Origin: Coprinus comatus
Lineage: Eukaryota; Basidiomycota; Agaricomycetes; Agaricales; Agaricaceae
NCBI GenBank assembly: GCA_034638255.1
Contig: JAWPGT010000009.1
Span: 496,001 to 560,000, forward strand
Length of the DNA stretch: 64,000 nucleotides
Direction: 5' to 3'
Shown: piece by piece, positions 33,275 through 45,408 of the stretch
Layout: the number at the start of each line of letters is the position of its first letter
Numbering within the stretch: position 1 is the stretch's first letter
Translations under genes and position numbers: made by a program
Notes under the pieces: generated by a model
Told to the model about the DNA's origin: nothing
The model's database searches: none
Seen by the model: only the letters and a program-made list of their open reading frames with translations

Positions 33275-33920
33275 TTAGATCGTTGTCTCGTAGGGGACGG
33301 GTCTCATAGTCTGGGGTGCGTTGTCAGCGATAGATACAGTGTGGGCTGTACGGGGGGCAACAGGGCTACGCTTGAGGGTGACACGCTCTGTTTCTGGAAT
33401 CAATCGGGCTCAAAGGATATTACTAAACGAACTTACCGCCCTTCTCCTTAGCAGCAGCATGGGCATCGTGGTTGGCCTTCACCCGGTCAAGGAATTCTTG
33501 ACGACATTTTGAGTGTCTGATGTGCTCAACACGGATGTTGACACGCTTTTCAAGGTAGCGGTTGCCGACGACCTTGTAGACAATGACACCAACAGCAGAG
33601 GGGGTGACGTTGTAGATGATGCCAGTTCGTCTGTTAAGAACAAGATCCGAATTAATTAAAGCCTCAATATAGACGTAAACACATACCCATGGTAGAACTT
33701 GTGGGGCATACCCTTGTGCTGGGCTGCGTTAGCCTTGATGTCGACAATATCACCGACACGGTAGTTGATGAGGAAAGTGGACAATTTGACGGGGCCGTGC
33801 TCTAAGTTTGCAATGTATTCATCAGCTGAATTCCCGCCACTGTATCCAACTGACCACACCTTTGAAGCCCCGCTTGAACATATGGCGCGTACGCGCGCGG
33901 TAACCATAGGAGTGCGGCAT
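33275..33920 (-). CDS. RPL21: 60S ribosomal protein L21 (eL21)
   Basis: Exons 33860-33920, 33687-33801, 33437-33630 and 33275-33393 total 489 nt, 162 residues, the usual eL21 length. Sequence features: [20 protein letters not shown], then [77 protein letters not shown] and the end [10 protein letters not shown]. It is a core component of the cytosolic large ribosomal subunit. It is transcribed divergently from RPS9 across a 387-bp region, which suggests coordinated expression. Confidence 0.95.
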
Positions 33921-34307
33921 CTTGTCTTGAGGCTAGGAGTCTGCAGTGTTTGGGTCGATGTGATTTTGGATATGTGGTCATAGATTGATGAGAAACAACA
34001 TTTCAAGGACAAGAGACGACATCAAGTAGCATAACCCAGCAATAAGCATCAATGCCTCCTATACATGTTAAATGGTGTTACTCACCGTCGAGCGGGGGGC
34101 CGGGGTCTTGTCTGTGTCTTGTCGACGGCCAATACAGAGGGTGCGGAGGGTGGACGGAGAACTCCGGTGTGGCTTGTGCCGACTGTACAGCTGTGGCTGT
34201 GCTACAAATCCTAATTGAGTGTTGTGATGGTCGATATCATGCTCGCGCTGCCCTCAAGACCTTGACTAAACCTTCGACGCAAGATTTTTCGGAGGTAATT
34301 CAACAAA
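33921..34307. promoter_or_regulatory. Bidirectional ribosomal-protein promoter region (RPL21/RPS9)
   Basis: 387 bp between the start codons of two divergent ribosomal protein genes. No TATA box stands out, as is common for ribosomal protein genes. Confidence 0.6.
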
Positions 34308-35224
34308 ATGCCTAGGTAATGCTCCTACGCTCTGTGTCTCGTTGCTTTGACCAGAACTTTTTTGCAGGGCCCCGAGGAACCACAGCAAGACGTGAGTGAC
34401 CGATTTCCATCCAACCTTCAAGATCCACCTCTGGTGGAGGGCGTGTGCACATTGCTGACTTGTTTCATGTCGAATTGTGCCCCCCAACCCATGCTCTTGC
34501 AATCTGCGTACTTGGCCATTTTTGGTTTCACACGCTCGCAATGAACTTTATTCTTGTGCAATCATGGATGATACAGTTACAAAGTCCCCCGTCGTCCTTT
34601 TGAGTCGGCTCGTCTCGATGCTGAATTGAAGGTACGCATATATCCATATTTTTTCGTTGAAACTTGCCCATCTTTGTCCATAGCTCGCCGGCGAGTACGG
34701 TCTCCGCAACAAGCGCGAAATCTGGCGCATTGCCCTCACCCTCTCCAAAATTCGTCGAGCTGCTCGTGAGCTCCTCAAGCTCGATGACAAGGACCCCAAG
34801 CGTCTCTTTGAGGGTAACGCCCTTATCCGCCGATTGGTCCGTATCGGTGTGCTCGACGAGAGCCGCATGCGTCTCGATTACGTGTTGGCTTTGAAGATCG
34901 AGGATTTCTTGGAGAGAAGGCTCCAAACCCAGGTCTTCAAGAGTGGACTCGCCAAGAGCATCCATCACGCCCGTGTTTTGATCAGGCAAAGGCACATCCG
35001 GTGAGTTTCTCCTGCAAAATTTCTATATTCATTAAGCTAACAGTAACATTAGTGTTGGCAAACAAATTGTCAACGTTCCTTCATTCGTCGTTCGTCTCGA
35101 CTCCCAAAAGCACATCGATTTCGCCCTTACTTCGCCCTACGGTGGTGGCCGCCCTGGCCGTGTCAAGCGCAAGCGCGCTCTTGCTGCTGCCAAGAAGGAT
35201 GACGAGGAGGAGGATGATGAGTAA
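34308..35224 (+). CDS. RPS9: 40S ribosomal protein S9 (uS4)
   Basis: Five exons: 34308-34315 (8 nt), 34368-34391 (24 nt), 34577-34631, 34684-35000 and 35053-35224; 576 nt, 191 residues. The tiny first exons are required to build the conserved start [20 protein letters not shown]. The rest follows the family closely: [60 protein letters not shown], the S4 RNA-binding part [57 protein letters not shown] and an acidic tail. A small-subunit protein near the mRNA entry site. Confidence 0.95.
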
Positions 35225-35527
35225 ACATATCCCTCCCAAGTCTTTATCTAGTCGACATGTATACCATACACGGATAGCCATCAGTGTTGGTGGGACGCTA
35301 TGTCTACCGTTTGCTTTTGATGTGCTCCTCAATTACATGCATTCTCGTAACATGTTCTACTTCTCCTTTATGTTGTTGATGACAGTTTGTATCCTATCAC
35401 AACTCATGTACAGTATATGCTTATGCTGTATGAAAAGTTTTATATTGCTGCTCTAATAAAGGGATGCATGCAAGTTTTCGATGATTTAAGCACAGGATAC
35501 TATCGTCAAGGGAGCACATTGCTGAAC

Positions 35528-38476
35528 TCAAGCTCTCACGCCAGGTGGAGTGAAGATTGGGAAAGGATGTGCCTCCGTATTGAAAACATAACCTAAACGA
35601 ACTTCAGTGAATAAATTTATGATGGCGAATTCTGAAACTTACGGTCCAACGGCAAGACGGTATCGTCTGAGAATAGAAGATAGAGGTACTTGAGAGTCTC
35701 GCTCTGTAAAACCAAGTCAATCCCCAATTTCCGAGTACAAATATTTACTATTACACACCAAGAAGAATGTTTCCATTTTATCCTCCTTTCTCGTTGGTAC
35801 TTCATCGACATTGATGATCGTAGCATACCCACCAGTCTCTATACGACAATGCTTTTCGATGGCTTGGAAGATGTTCCATCCGTGGTCTCTATAACGTTGT
35901 TCACCTGTTAAGCGGTATGCGATAAATAACGATTCGACGGTTTCTGGTCTGTGATAGTGGTGGTGTTAAGGTTTTGTAAGAATGAGAATGTAATGATTGT
36001 GGGTGTGAATGTGAGTAGTGAGTAGTGAGTAGTGAGTAGTGAGTAGTATGGACTTACCGGAGCATGTAACGAGCATTATATGGTGGTATTTCCCCTGGTC
36101 TAAAGTAACATTATCGATTCAAAAAAATGAGCAAGAAGAGAAGTAAAGATATGGATATGAACATACCTAGCACCTTTAATATACCAATCCGGAGGAGCAT
36201 TAGGAATATCATTCATTCCATCACTTGGAATTCTAAAATGAACAATTTCAGGAGATAAACCAGTAGCTGTATCATGTGTATGTAAACAGGTTTTGAGTAG
36301 TTCGGAACCGGATTGCCAATCTCGAAGTCCTTGGGATGTTAGTTGATTTGGCTGTGGTGGACGGGATATTTGGTTATTATTATTACTGTGATTATTATTA
36401 TTGTTGTTGTTGTTGTTGTTGTTTTGTGATTTACGTTTGCGGTTGTTGCACCTAACATTAAGGAACCGGCTAGGAAACATGTTAGGTGATCTTGTTTTGG
36501 TACTAGACGCCATGATCTGTTGGAATAATAAATAAGAACGAAGAACGAAGAACGAAGATAAGGATAAGGATAATGAGGAAGAGGGAGAGGAAGATGAAAA
36601 AAAAAAATTTATAGAAGAAGGATAGGAATCGTACATTTCGCCTGATTCGTTTTGTTCTGGTTGAAGTTCAGAAGTATAGGTATATCCTCCTGCTTCTGTC
36701 TTTTGGAAAAGATGTGTTTGAATTGCGGTCATGGCATCTGTGTACATCTGTAGAGTCATTTCAATATGCGTTAAATTTAAATCATGTTAGCCAACGTCAA
36801 TCATTAAGCATGAATAGAAAAAGAAACACACGTCTTTGTATATGCTTTCAGTGAAATTCTAGTAGGATTGGTATTAGATTAGATTGGCATCCGTGCATAA
36901 AGCTGATGAGTGGCACTCACTGTCTGAATATATTGTTTTCTGTAGGAGCTTCTAAGTAAGACTAAGGCTAGGAGAGATTCAAAACGACTTACAGAAGGTA
37001 TTCATAGAAAGAGTCTGCTCTTGATCCTAAACGAACTGCCGAGGTAACATATTGTCCACTATCAATGCTACGTCGTGAACCATAAATTAAGGCTCCACAT
37101 GTCAGTAAAAAGTAAATGTCAACTTACTCTAAAAAGATCGACGCCATTCCATGAGGTAGCTTAGCCTCCCTTACGAGCTCCATAATCTACATATATATAA
37201 ACCGTAATCAATAACAATAAACCACCTCGGTATATAATAATCAAAAAAGAGCCCGCTACACACCTTAACAACTTTCTCCCAATACACAGGATTATCAGTA
37301 ATTTTAGTCAAATAACGGAATTCAAGTTGTAATGTTCCAACTTCCGCTATACTGACAAGACCAGGAAAATCTATCGTATTAAATCCTTTCCTTTCTGCAA
37401 GATTTATAATAGGATATGGTAATCCGGAGGGTGTATCGAAAGCAGGTAAAATTCGTTCTGCAATATCGACGGCTTTCGCGAGCATCAGAGAATCTCCTGT
37501 TAAATGATATGTTGATAATAATCCTCCTAATACTCGAATCGTAGTCTAAACAAAAAAACACTTGTTAGCTTCAAAGATCAACATGTAGGGAGGGGGCATT
37601 GAAGATAAACAAGCGATTTTTTTTTTACGAACCTCAAATGTGCTGTATCTACCATTCCTCTGAAATGTAAGTTTCCTTTCAACCCATGTACGTGCTCTTT
37701 GATATTCCTCATCCAATCCCATGATTAACATCGAATCAAGTGAATCGATAACTGTATATCCTATTCCACCTGCTTCTGAGAGATCACTACCTTTACGACT
37801 TATAGGATGATACTCGTCTGCTCCCATAGCATCTCGTTCTGGGGGGGGGAAAGTGGAGAGAGGGTTAAGTATTGGTTATTCTGATGCGCTTTTATGGGTA
37901 ATTCTTACCATAGGCAAGCCATCCATGCTGTCAAGAAAACGTCAATAATAATATCTTAGGAGTTGTTATTTATTAAAGATATTTCTTACTTGGAATGCAG
38001 AAACTATTGCTTTTTGTTTCTCTACGTCTGCTTGTAAACTGGAGACGACCGCGGCATTTTTGATTGGAGCTGCATCCCAATGTTCCGAGAAACCGATGAA
38101 TTCATTAACAGCGTTATAGACAGTCTGAGGTTGCTGTTGACATTGAAGGGGCCATTTTGTAGAGAAATCAGAATTGTTGTTACGCTTGGAATAAAGTATG
38201 GGGTCACTTACGAGATATGCGTATACAGCAAAGGCAAGAACTAGTCCTCCCAGTAGATAATTAACATAAGTCTCCAACGAGGTCTCTTTTAAGTGATGTG
38301 CTTCTTCCTACGAGAACGGTGAAGATGAGGATTAGTTGGCGTTGGTAACCATTGTGTTATTAGTAAGTAATTCGTGAATTATATACCTTGACTTCAGAAG
38401 AATATTCCTTTACTAAACTTTTGGTTTTCTGTGGTTCATTAGTTTTCCCTTTTGTTCTGTTTCGAATTTGGGACAT
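35528..38476 (-). CDS. MNS1: ER mannosyl-oligosaccharide 1,2-alpha-mannosidase (GH47)
   Basis: About sixteen short exons. A short cytoplasmic N-terminus (MSQIRNRTKGKTNEPQ) precedes a single signal-anchor helix (YLLGGLVLAFAVYAYL) and the GH47 catalytic domain: ERDAMGADEYHPISRKGSDL, EAGGIGYTVIDSLDSMLIMG, FPGLVSIAEVGTLQLEFRYL, VRLGSRADSFYEYLLKQYIQ, SWRLVPKQDHLTCFLAGSLM, TCLHTHDTATGLSPEIVHFR, RPETVESLFIAYRLTGEQRY, METFFLSETLKYLYLLFSDD and the terminal VFNTEAHPFPIFTPPG. It trims alpha-1,2 mannose from Man9GlcNAc2 in the ER, in glycoprotein maturation and ER-associated degradation. The intron after MLGATTAN contains an (ACA/ATA)n microsatellite; reading through it would give a spurious poly-Asn. 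Convergent with RPS9. Confidence 0.92.
36004..36048. repeat. GAGTAGT tandem repeat
   Basis: About five copies of GAGTAGT within an intron of the GH47 gene. Confidence 0.85.
36390..36422. repeat. Trinucleotide microsatellite in a GH47 intron
   Basis: (ATT)n then (GTT)n on the plus strand, inside the intron between exons encoding MLGATTAN and PNQLTSQG. Confidence 0.85.
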
Positions 38477-39012
38477 GTAAAATGAGTGAGAAGAAGGAAG
38501 AAAAGTATTAAAGCTAAAGTTGGGTTATTCGACAGGTCATCACGGAATTGAATCTGTTTGTGTGTTTTTGACATTTTCGGAAGACTTGTGATGTGATGTG
38601 GTTGCAATCAATGTCAGATTGCCGTGTGTTAAACATCAATGATATTGATCTCCGAGTCTTCAAAGAGTCTTGTTTTGTACCATTCCATCAGATGTGCGAG
38701 TGGGGAGATTGTTTTTTCACTGCCAGTCCAGATGAAGGCGCGGAGTCCGGAGACTAACCTGTATTGATTCACAAGTGTCAATATGTAATGGTGTCAAACG
38801 AAGGACTGTGGAAGTCAAGTATAATAAGTTAGGCATCCGTCTGGAATCAGACTCCTTGGGTTCTTGTCTTGAGCTTGAGAGTTAATTAACCTGTCATAGA
38901 GAGCATATGTCAATTCACCTTTTTGTAGAGAGCAATCAATACAAAACAAAACACATCAATATATCAATCATGTCGTCACTTCACTTTCCTTATACACACT
39001 CATCACCAACAC
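38477..39012. promoter_or_regulatory. Shared upstream region of GH47 and RS-protein genes
   Basis: About 535 bp between divergent start codons. No distinct motif stands out. Confidence 0.4.
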
Positions 39013-40295
39013 ATGCCTTCTCATCGTTCCCGGTCTCGTTCAAAGGATAGACATTCTCGAAGACGTGATCGTTCAAGAGATAAAGTCAGAGATTACTCAA
39101 GAGATCGTTCTCGTTCTAGGTCACGTTCACCTGAACGTTCAGTCAAACTTCCTTGCGACGCAAGTCCTATCAGTGAATCTGACTATTTCAAGAAATATGA
39201 TGACCTGCGAGTTTGGTTGAAGGAAGAAAAAGGCAAGGTATAGATTATATCTATTATTTCCATAAGGGTATATGTTACTTATCCATGAAAAAAAAAAAGT
39301 ATATTACTGAACTATCTGGCGAGAAAACTAGAAGGTATGTGGTTCGCATTTTAATAGACAAAAGTCTACCCCTCACTTCTGATAACCAGTTATTTCCGCA
39401 AATTCCTTAAAGTAAGTTTGAGTACGCGAGCTATCGGAAACAGAGCTCATTCTCTAGGATGTCCTAGGCTTGGAATCGAGGAAAATTACCCCGTACGTCT
39501 CAAAACTACTTCTATTTCCACCTAGCTCAACTCTTAACCACGTATGTAGGAAAGTATTATGAAGGGATGGACTTTTCCGTAACAGCAGCATCTGATTTGA
39601 CCGCATATAAATGGTCTTTTACCTCGAAACAAACCCGCGCCGATAATGATGCATTACGAATGGCTCGTGAAGAAATTGGTGCTGCGACATATGCTCGTGA
39701 ACGTGAACAGTCTCATTCATCATCTACACAAGCAAGAGGTTCTAGTGGACGTGTACTTGGCCCAACTTTGCCTTCTACATCAGATCTTACTCTGGCACGA
39801 GAATATGCATCAGAACAGGCAGAGAAGGACCGCATATATCAACGTAAACGAGACAAAATGCAGGCAAAAGAAAGAGTGGAAGATATCGTTGGGCCGAAGG
39901 AGGTTGGACGAGAAGCTATGCTTGAAAAGAAGAAATTGAGGCGAGAAAATGATCGTGCTTTTAGAGATGCTGGTGATGATGGGCTTGAACTTGACGAGTC
40001 GACAATCATGGGAGGTGGTGATAGCTTCCGGGACAGGTACTTTTCATACTTATGCCGACCCATTGTTATGTCTAATGCATATACTTTAGAATTGCGAAAA
40101 GAGACGCTGGAAAGAAACGGTTTGAACATAAGACAGAAGAACGCACATCGGCTTTACGAGAACGAGCTACTGCTATAAAGGAGAAGGAGAAGGTATTTGT
40201 ACATTCATATACCTCGAACGTATCCATTCCTCACTATTTTCTACCAGGCTACCATGGATATGTTCCAGCAATTAGCAAAGCAAAGGTTTGGTTAA
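39013..40295 (+). CDS. RS-rich nuclear protein with SCI1-like domain
   Basis: Seven exons, beginning 39013-39237, 39300-39334, 39390-39411, 39468-39492, 39550-about 40036. A short RS domain (HRSRSRSKDRHSRRRDRSR) precedes a conserved block assembled across four small exons: ISESDYFKKYDDLRVWLKEE, KYITELSGEKTRSYFRKFLK, AWNRGKLPRKYYEG. This resembles plant style cell-cycle inhibitor 1 (SCI1) and related eukaryotic RS proteins, in which a Y-(S/F)K...F-WLKEEK block is followed by WN...YY. A charged helical C-terminus follows, ending ATMDMFQQLAKQRFG. The family is nuclear and linked to splicing bodies in plants; a fungal role is inferred only. One acceptor is an AAG after a poly-A run, which is unusual. 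Confidence 0.7.
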
Positions 40296-41685
40296 CCAAA
40301 CCCATCGAGTATTTCTTTTCTTTTGCACATGTCACAATATTGGTTATATGTAAAAAAAGAGACACTCTACCTATCGATTTCTTGAAAAGATACCCCGACT
40401 ACGCCCATTGAATGATGATGGCTCTGGCCCCCATACAAGGTCTTCAACGAAACTTATGTCAACCGTCTCCGTCTCCACCTAAGTATATTAGTATGTTGGT
40501 GCATACAATCAGAAAGGAGACTTACCTGTGCTGGACTGCTTGTAGAAGAAATCGGTACATTTACCTATGCATTGAGTTCAAACTTGGGGACAATTCCATA
40601 TATGCCATCTCCTAACTAACCAATGTGTCGCTGTCTGATGTGGAGCTCAAGCTACTCTTCTCCTTATCCTGTTTCTTATTATTGGACCCTCTGATCTTTG
40701 CAATTATCTGCTTTGCCGATTTCTACGACAGTTGAATGCTAGAAAGATCCAGATTCCCAACGGCCACTTACTGAGGCGTTCATTAGAGGTATAGAAGGGC
40801 GAGGAAAATGGGGAGAGAACAAAGGGAATTACTGAATGCTAAATAGGATAAGGTATCATATATAGGTTCTCTGACAACCTGTGCCACAAAGTACTGGGCC
40901 ACCATTCTACGCACAAACCAGACCGCCGGAGGTGCTTAGTGCGGCACTTGTCATCAGATCATTACCCCAGGAACTTCCAAGATGCTTCAGGTCTCAGGTG
41001 GGCTCCCTCTGACATCGATCTTCTCCCTCTCTGATTTTTAGGTAATTGCCTAAAGTGTGTTTCGGAAGAACTGAAGTTTGAAACTTTATTATTGTTCTGA
41101 CTGATACTGATATATGATAATTGAAGGGTCACCAGTCTTCCATCATTATATTCTCGGTATGTTGTGGATCCACGCAAAACGGAATGTACATGGGGTTTTA
41201 TGGTGAGTTTATATGTAGCAACTACGGGACGTTATCGGATATAAATGTTTAAATGCTAATATTAGGACGTTTTCGAAGCATTGAATGGTTGATGGTTGAT
41301 GTAACTGGTTTCATGGAAGTGGAGTTTTGATCATTTATAATGGTTCTCGTGGATGACAGTCATACATTGTCCTTATGAAATGTGTTCCTGAAATTGGATT
41401 CGTATGTATAATTTATAATTAGAGAGGGGATAGAATAGATGACCCACGTTCGAATTTCGAACTTCGAGAGCAGAAGGTCGGTTGGATTGAACCGAGAGGG
41501 TAAAAATGGATAAGTATAAATATATTGGAACCCTAACCCCTCTCATGATGCCTAGAAGTTGCCTAGAAGAGATGAGATCATCACATCCTTTGTGAGATCA
41601 TCGATTTTTGATTTTCTCCCATTACTTACCGGTACCGAAGACCAACAGCTTCAACCTTCCAGTATCAGGAAAATAGAGGAGAAGA
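40296..41685. other. Intergenic, no gene recognised
   Basis: About 1.4 kb. Only short, domainless frames. AT-rich towards the right end, where the LTO1 promoter must lie. Confidence 0.4.
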
Positions 41686-42705
41686 ATGACAGACATTACT
41701 ATCACAGATGATTTTGATTCTTTAATCCATGTCGAACAAACGTCCGTACTATTTCAAAAAAAGAGAGAGACAAAGTCATTAATCTAATGAATTCTAATCT
41801 AAATCCAACACACACACACCACCCCTCTCTCTCCATATCTTTTTCTCTTCATTCCCGTTTCTGTTTTTATTTATTTATTACTATTATAGGTTTTACGAAT
41901 CAGGGTATGAAGAAGGTTATGCACATGGACGATTACATGGATTAATAGAAGGAAGAGCATTAGGTAGAGAAAAAGGATTTGAAATGTGGGAAGAGTTAGG
42001 ATTTTATGAAGGATTTGCTGTTACTTGGAAGAGGTTTTTTGAGAATCAACGTCAAGGTCAGGTTCAAGGTCAAGGTATTGGGATAGGAAAAGGAAAGGAA
42101 GAAGGTAACGTTGAGTATGTTTTATATTATCTTTTTTTTTTGATCAACGGGCTAATGGATGTGTGTGGAATAGGAGGATATTGACTAATATAACACGACT
42201 TTTGGAATTAATCAACCAATTCCCGAAAGTGAATCCATCTTCTGAATCATCTTCTACAATCATCGAAACTACTACCTCTACCTCACCTCCCTTTCCTTCT
42301 CCCTCCACTATTGAAACCAATACCGAAACTGGTATTCTTTCCTCTACCACAAACCCAAACCCAAACCCAAACCCAAACCCAGACTCAAACTCAACACAAA
42401 TACTCAAAAAGAAGAAACAAGAACCAGAAGAACTCGACATCCAACAACTCTTCAGTCGAATTAGATCTCGTTATAAAATTCTTTGTTCTTCATTAGGTGT
42501 TCGATCAAGTATACGAGCCAACTCCAACTCCAATTCAACTACATCCACATCCTCAAACTCAAAAAACAAAAGTCGAAATCAAGGAGATGATGATGATGAT
42601 GAAAATGGAGATGGTGATGATGATGAAAGAGACAAAAACAAAAAAGGTGTAATATGGAGTTTATCTACCCAGTCTGGTATTACAAATCAAGATTTGAGTT
42701 ATTGA
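41686..42705 (+). CDS. LTO1: LTO1/ORAOV1-like protein (Yae1-Lto1 complex)
   Basis: Exons 41686-41741, 41890-42114 and 42174-42705 total 813 nt, 270 residues. The N-terminal half has the deca-GX3 signature: FYESGYEEGYAHGRLHGLIE then GRALGREKGFEMWEELGFYE, preceded by DDFDSLIHVEQT. Lto1 and Yae1 form the adaptor that delivers the CIA targeting complex to the ABC protein Rli1/ABCE1 for Fe-S cluster insertion, in the cytosol. The conserved C-terminal Trp of Lto1 adaptors is not evident at the very end (NQDLSY). The middle has an NP-repeat (encoded by CCCAAA units at 42350-42380) and an acidic/Asn-Ser low-complexity stretch, so it is longer than most homologues. Confidence 0.85.
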
Positions 42706-43239
42706 GGACACTGAGTCCGTTTTGTATTACAATGGATGGAGGGTGTGAGATTAGTTGCTTTTGGAAGGGAGGAAGGGAGTGGGGTGTTATATAAATTTGC
42801 GATGAAATTCATAGATGTGAGTAATATTAATACATTCTACACATCATCCACTTATATTCCGTCGTTTTCAGCCGTGCGTCTCATCATGCATTCAAACGCA
42901 AACACTTCTCACAACATGTTTTTTTTTCATTGTTTTAGACATTTGGGCTACATAGGTCTACAAAAAATCGTTTTCAAATATGAAAAAATGATGATCATAA
43001 ACGACGAGAAACAGAGTCGAATTTCAGCCACTTTATTTTTAAAAAAAAAAAAAAAAAAAAAGATATACAACATATGTTCTTCAATTTCGAATTCCAAGAA
43101 CCAAAAAGAATAAAGAAAACGTAGAACAACGACAAAAAGATAAATCATAGAATAAATATCAAACATACCCAAAGATAAAGCAAAAGTCATACCAACCAAT
43201 AAACACCTACAACATCCCAACATTTCAACCACTTTTAAA
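42706..43239. other. Intergenic between convergent genes; poly-A tract
   Basis: No gene is seen. A run of about 20 A lies at 43041-43061. Confidence 0.5.
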
Positions 43240-45069
43240 CTATATCGCAAGAGTAGCCTTGAAACTCGATGGAGGAGCCTTAGTTTTAGAAGGTTTCGCT
43301 GTACCAGCCTTCTTTGCAGCAGCAGCAGCCTCAGCTTCCATCTTCGCAGCTCTCAAAGCAGCACTCCTATTCGTCCTGGGAGCAATAGAAGGAGGAGATG
43401 AAACACTACTTCTTCTAGGTTTCGCTTTTGCCACAGAACTTGGTGATCGACTTGCACTTGCACTTGTACCTGCCTCGGTACCATTGATTACACCATTACT
43501 ATCATTGGTGATACTCTCAGAAGGAGAAGCAACAGGGACCACAGAAGTGATACCTTGAGATTGGGATTTCGGTTTTATTGGTGGAATAGTAGAAAGCGAC
43601 CTTCGTGGAGCTATAGCTGGTGGTTGGGAAGTGGAACGTTGCATTACAAGAGATTGCCTTCTTGCAGTTGTGGAATCTGTGGATGCCTTTCGAGAAAGAG
43701 TAGGAGCTGCACGGACTAAAACATGAAACATCAATAAGGAGGGTCCTCTGGCAATAAATAAAAAATGGGATGTCTTACATGAAGTTGGTGGCGTTTGAGC
43801 ATCTTTATCCTTTTGCAACCTCAATGCCGCACTCCTATTAGTCCTCGGAGTAACAGTCGGTGGTTTCACACTTGCAACACTGATTGTTTCCCTCCTCTTG
43901 TGTCCAGGTACACCTTCAAAAGAGGTAGAAGCTTTTGGCCTATCAGGAGTCCCACCAACTGTAGTTGAACGTTGCTTTAAAGCTGGGGATCCAACTTCAG
44001 TTCCCATCCTTAAAGATGCTGCTTTCGTCATACGAGGAGCAATGGCGGGAGGAGCAGTCGAAGCAACACTGATAGTACTAGAGCGCTTGTGTCCAGGAAC
44101 ATCCATGAATGTCTTGACTTGTTGTTCTTTGGTAGGAGTAGACCTCGGTCTGTTTGGCGATTGTTCCACTGTCATACCTAAACGTAGAGCAGCTGCACGA
44201 GACATACGAGGAACGATATCGGGTTGGTTGGTTGTAGCAGGAAGAGGTCGAGCTTTGAATGTTTTGCCATTGGACCTATTGCTCCCATTGACGGTTGACC
44301 CATTGGTTACGTTACTCGCAGCATATCCAGAATGTTCCTCTCCATATTCGAAGCTATTCTCCGCTTGCAACTCTTTGAGAACAGAAGACGAAAGTGAACG
44401 AACAGAACCATATTGATCACTGAGCTCTCCTTCACTTTCACTTGGTAATTCTGTTGAACGGAATGGAGGTGATGAAGCAAACAATGCTGAAATCTGCATT
44501 TCAGCAGTTCGAGTGTCTGGAGAACCCATTACTGCGTTTTGTAGACGAGAAAGACCAAAGAGAGAGCGAAGTGAATTTGGAGTTTCTTGTCGAGCTACTT
44601 CAGGATCTCGATGACCCATGAGCGTATTCCAAACTTCAACGGCGCGTCTACGTTCAAGGACATATACCCAAACTGGGCCTCTAAAATAGGCAAAAAAAAA
44701 ACGTTAATGTTAAAGACTAAAGAGGCTGTGAGAACGTAGTAAACTTACTCTCCCAAAGAATCTGCATCCTCTCCAAAAAGATCAGACAATGCGTCCGGAT
44801 CCGTCTCCACGTCAAATTCCATCTGTCTCTCCTTCACAATCTAAAAAAACAACAAACATTTTGAATTATTAAGACCAACGAAAGTTACTTGGAGCATCAA
44901 CCAAAACTCAAAAACGAACCTCGAAACTGGCTTCTTGGATGCGTGGCTCGATATCGAACCGATGCTGGAGAGCATGGTGTTTGATGATGGCAACTGTACG
45001 AGTAAGAGGCATTGTCTCAGCCATTTGTTCTTGCAGCGGCGGGGTCGTTGAGGGCGTCGGAGTATCCAT
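43240..45069 (-). CDS. Nucleoside diphosphate kinase-like pseudoenzyme with repeated tail
   Basis: Exons 44920-45069, 44749-44840, 43779-44680 and 43240-43715 total 1620 nt, 539 residues. Residues about 20-140 form an NDK fold: RTVAIIKHHALQHRFDIEPR, IQEASFEIVKERQMEF, GPVWVYVLERRRAVEVWNTL, ARQETPNSLRSLFG. The segment that in active NDKs reads N-x-x-H-G-S-D is QNAVMGSPD, so the phosphorylated His is replaced by Met. The rest is disordered and carries at least five copies of a P-x-(I/V)-x-P-R...(A/S)A(A/S)LR motif, two with a preceding VPGHKR..TISVAS. It ends in an Ala/Lys-rich helix. Catalysis is unlikely; a scaffold or microtubule-linked role (as in other NDK-like proteins) is speculation. An upstream in-frame Met at 45114 is possible. 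Confidence 0.8.
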
Positions 45070-45408
45070 AAGGCCTGCGACAAATGATTCACAAACAAGA
45101 AATACCTCATCCATGATCCAGTACCCCGGACACCAATCTCATTTATCACCGCACACTCCCCCCACTAGCACAGACTTCCACTGTTCTGGACAAAGAGGTC
45201 CACAAATGATTTCATTACACACTAAAAGCTAATCTCTACACCATCCACACCATCTTCGTGGCCTAACCTTCTGCCACGACCCCCGGGGTCTCTGTTCAGG
45301 TGCGTTGCCAACCTGGTTACCATGCTCAAGCGTACTGTCTATCACATTCACCAAAAAATAGAAGTCCACGTTGGCATTCTGATCTTTTGGTCAGGTGACA
45401 AAAAAGAA

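Noticed and set aside
36100..36759. 219-residue minus-strand frame with a poly-Asn run as a single exon
   Set aside because: It runs through two introns of the GH47 gene; the conserved SWRLVPKQDHL segment is in a different frame.
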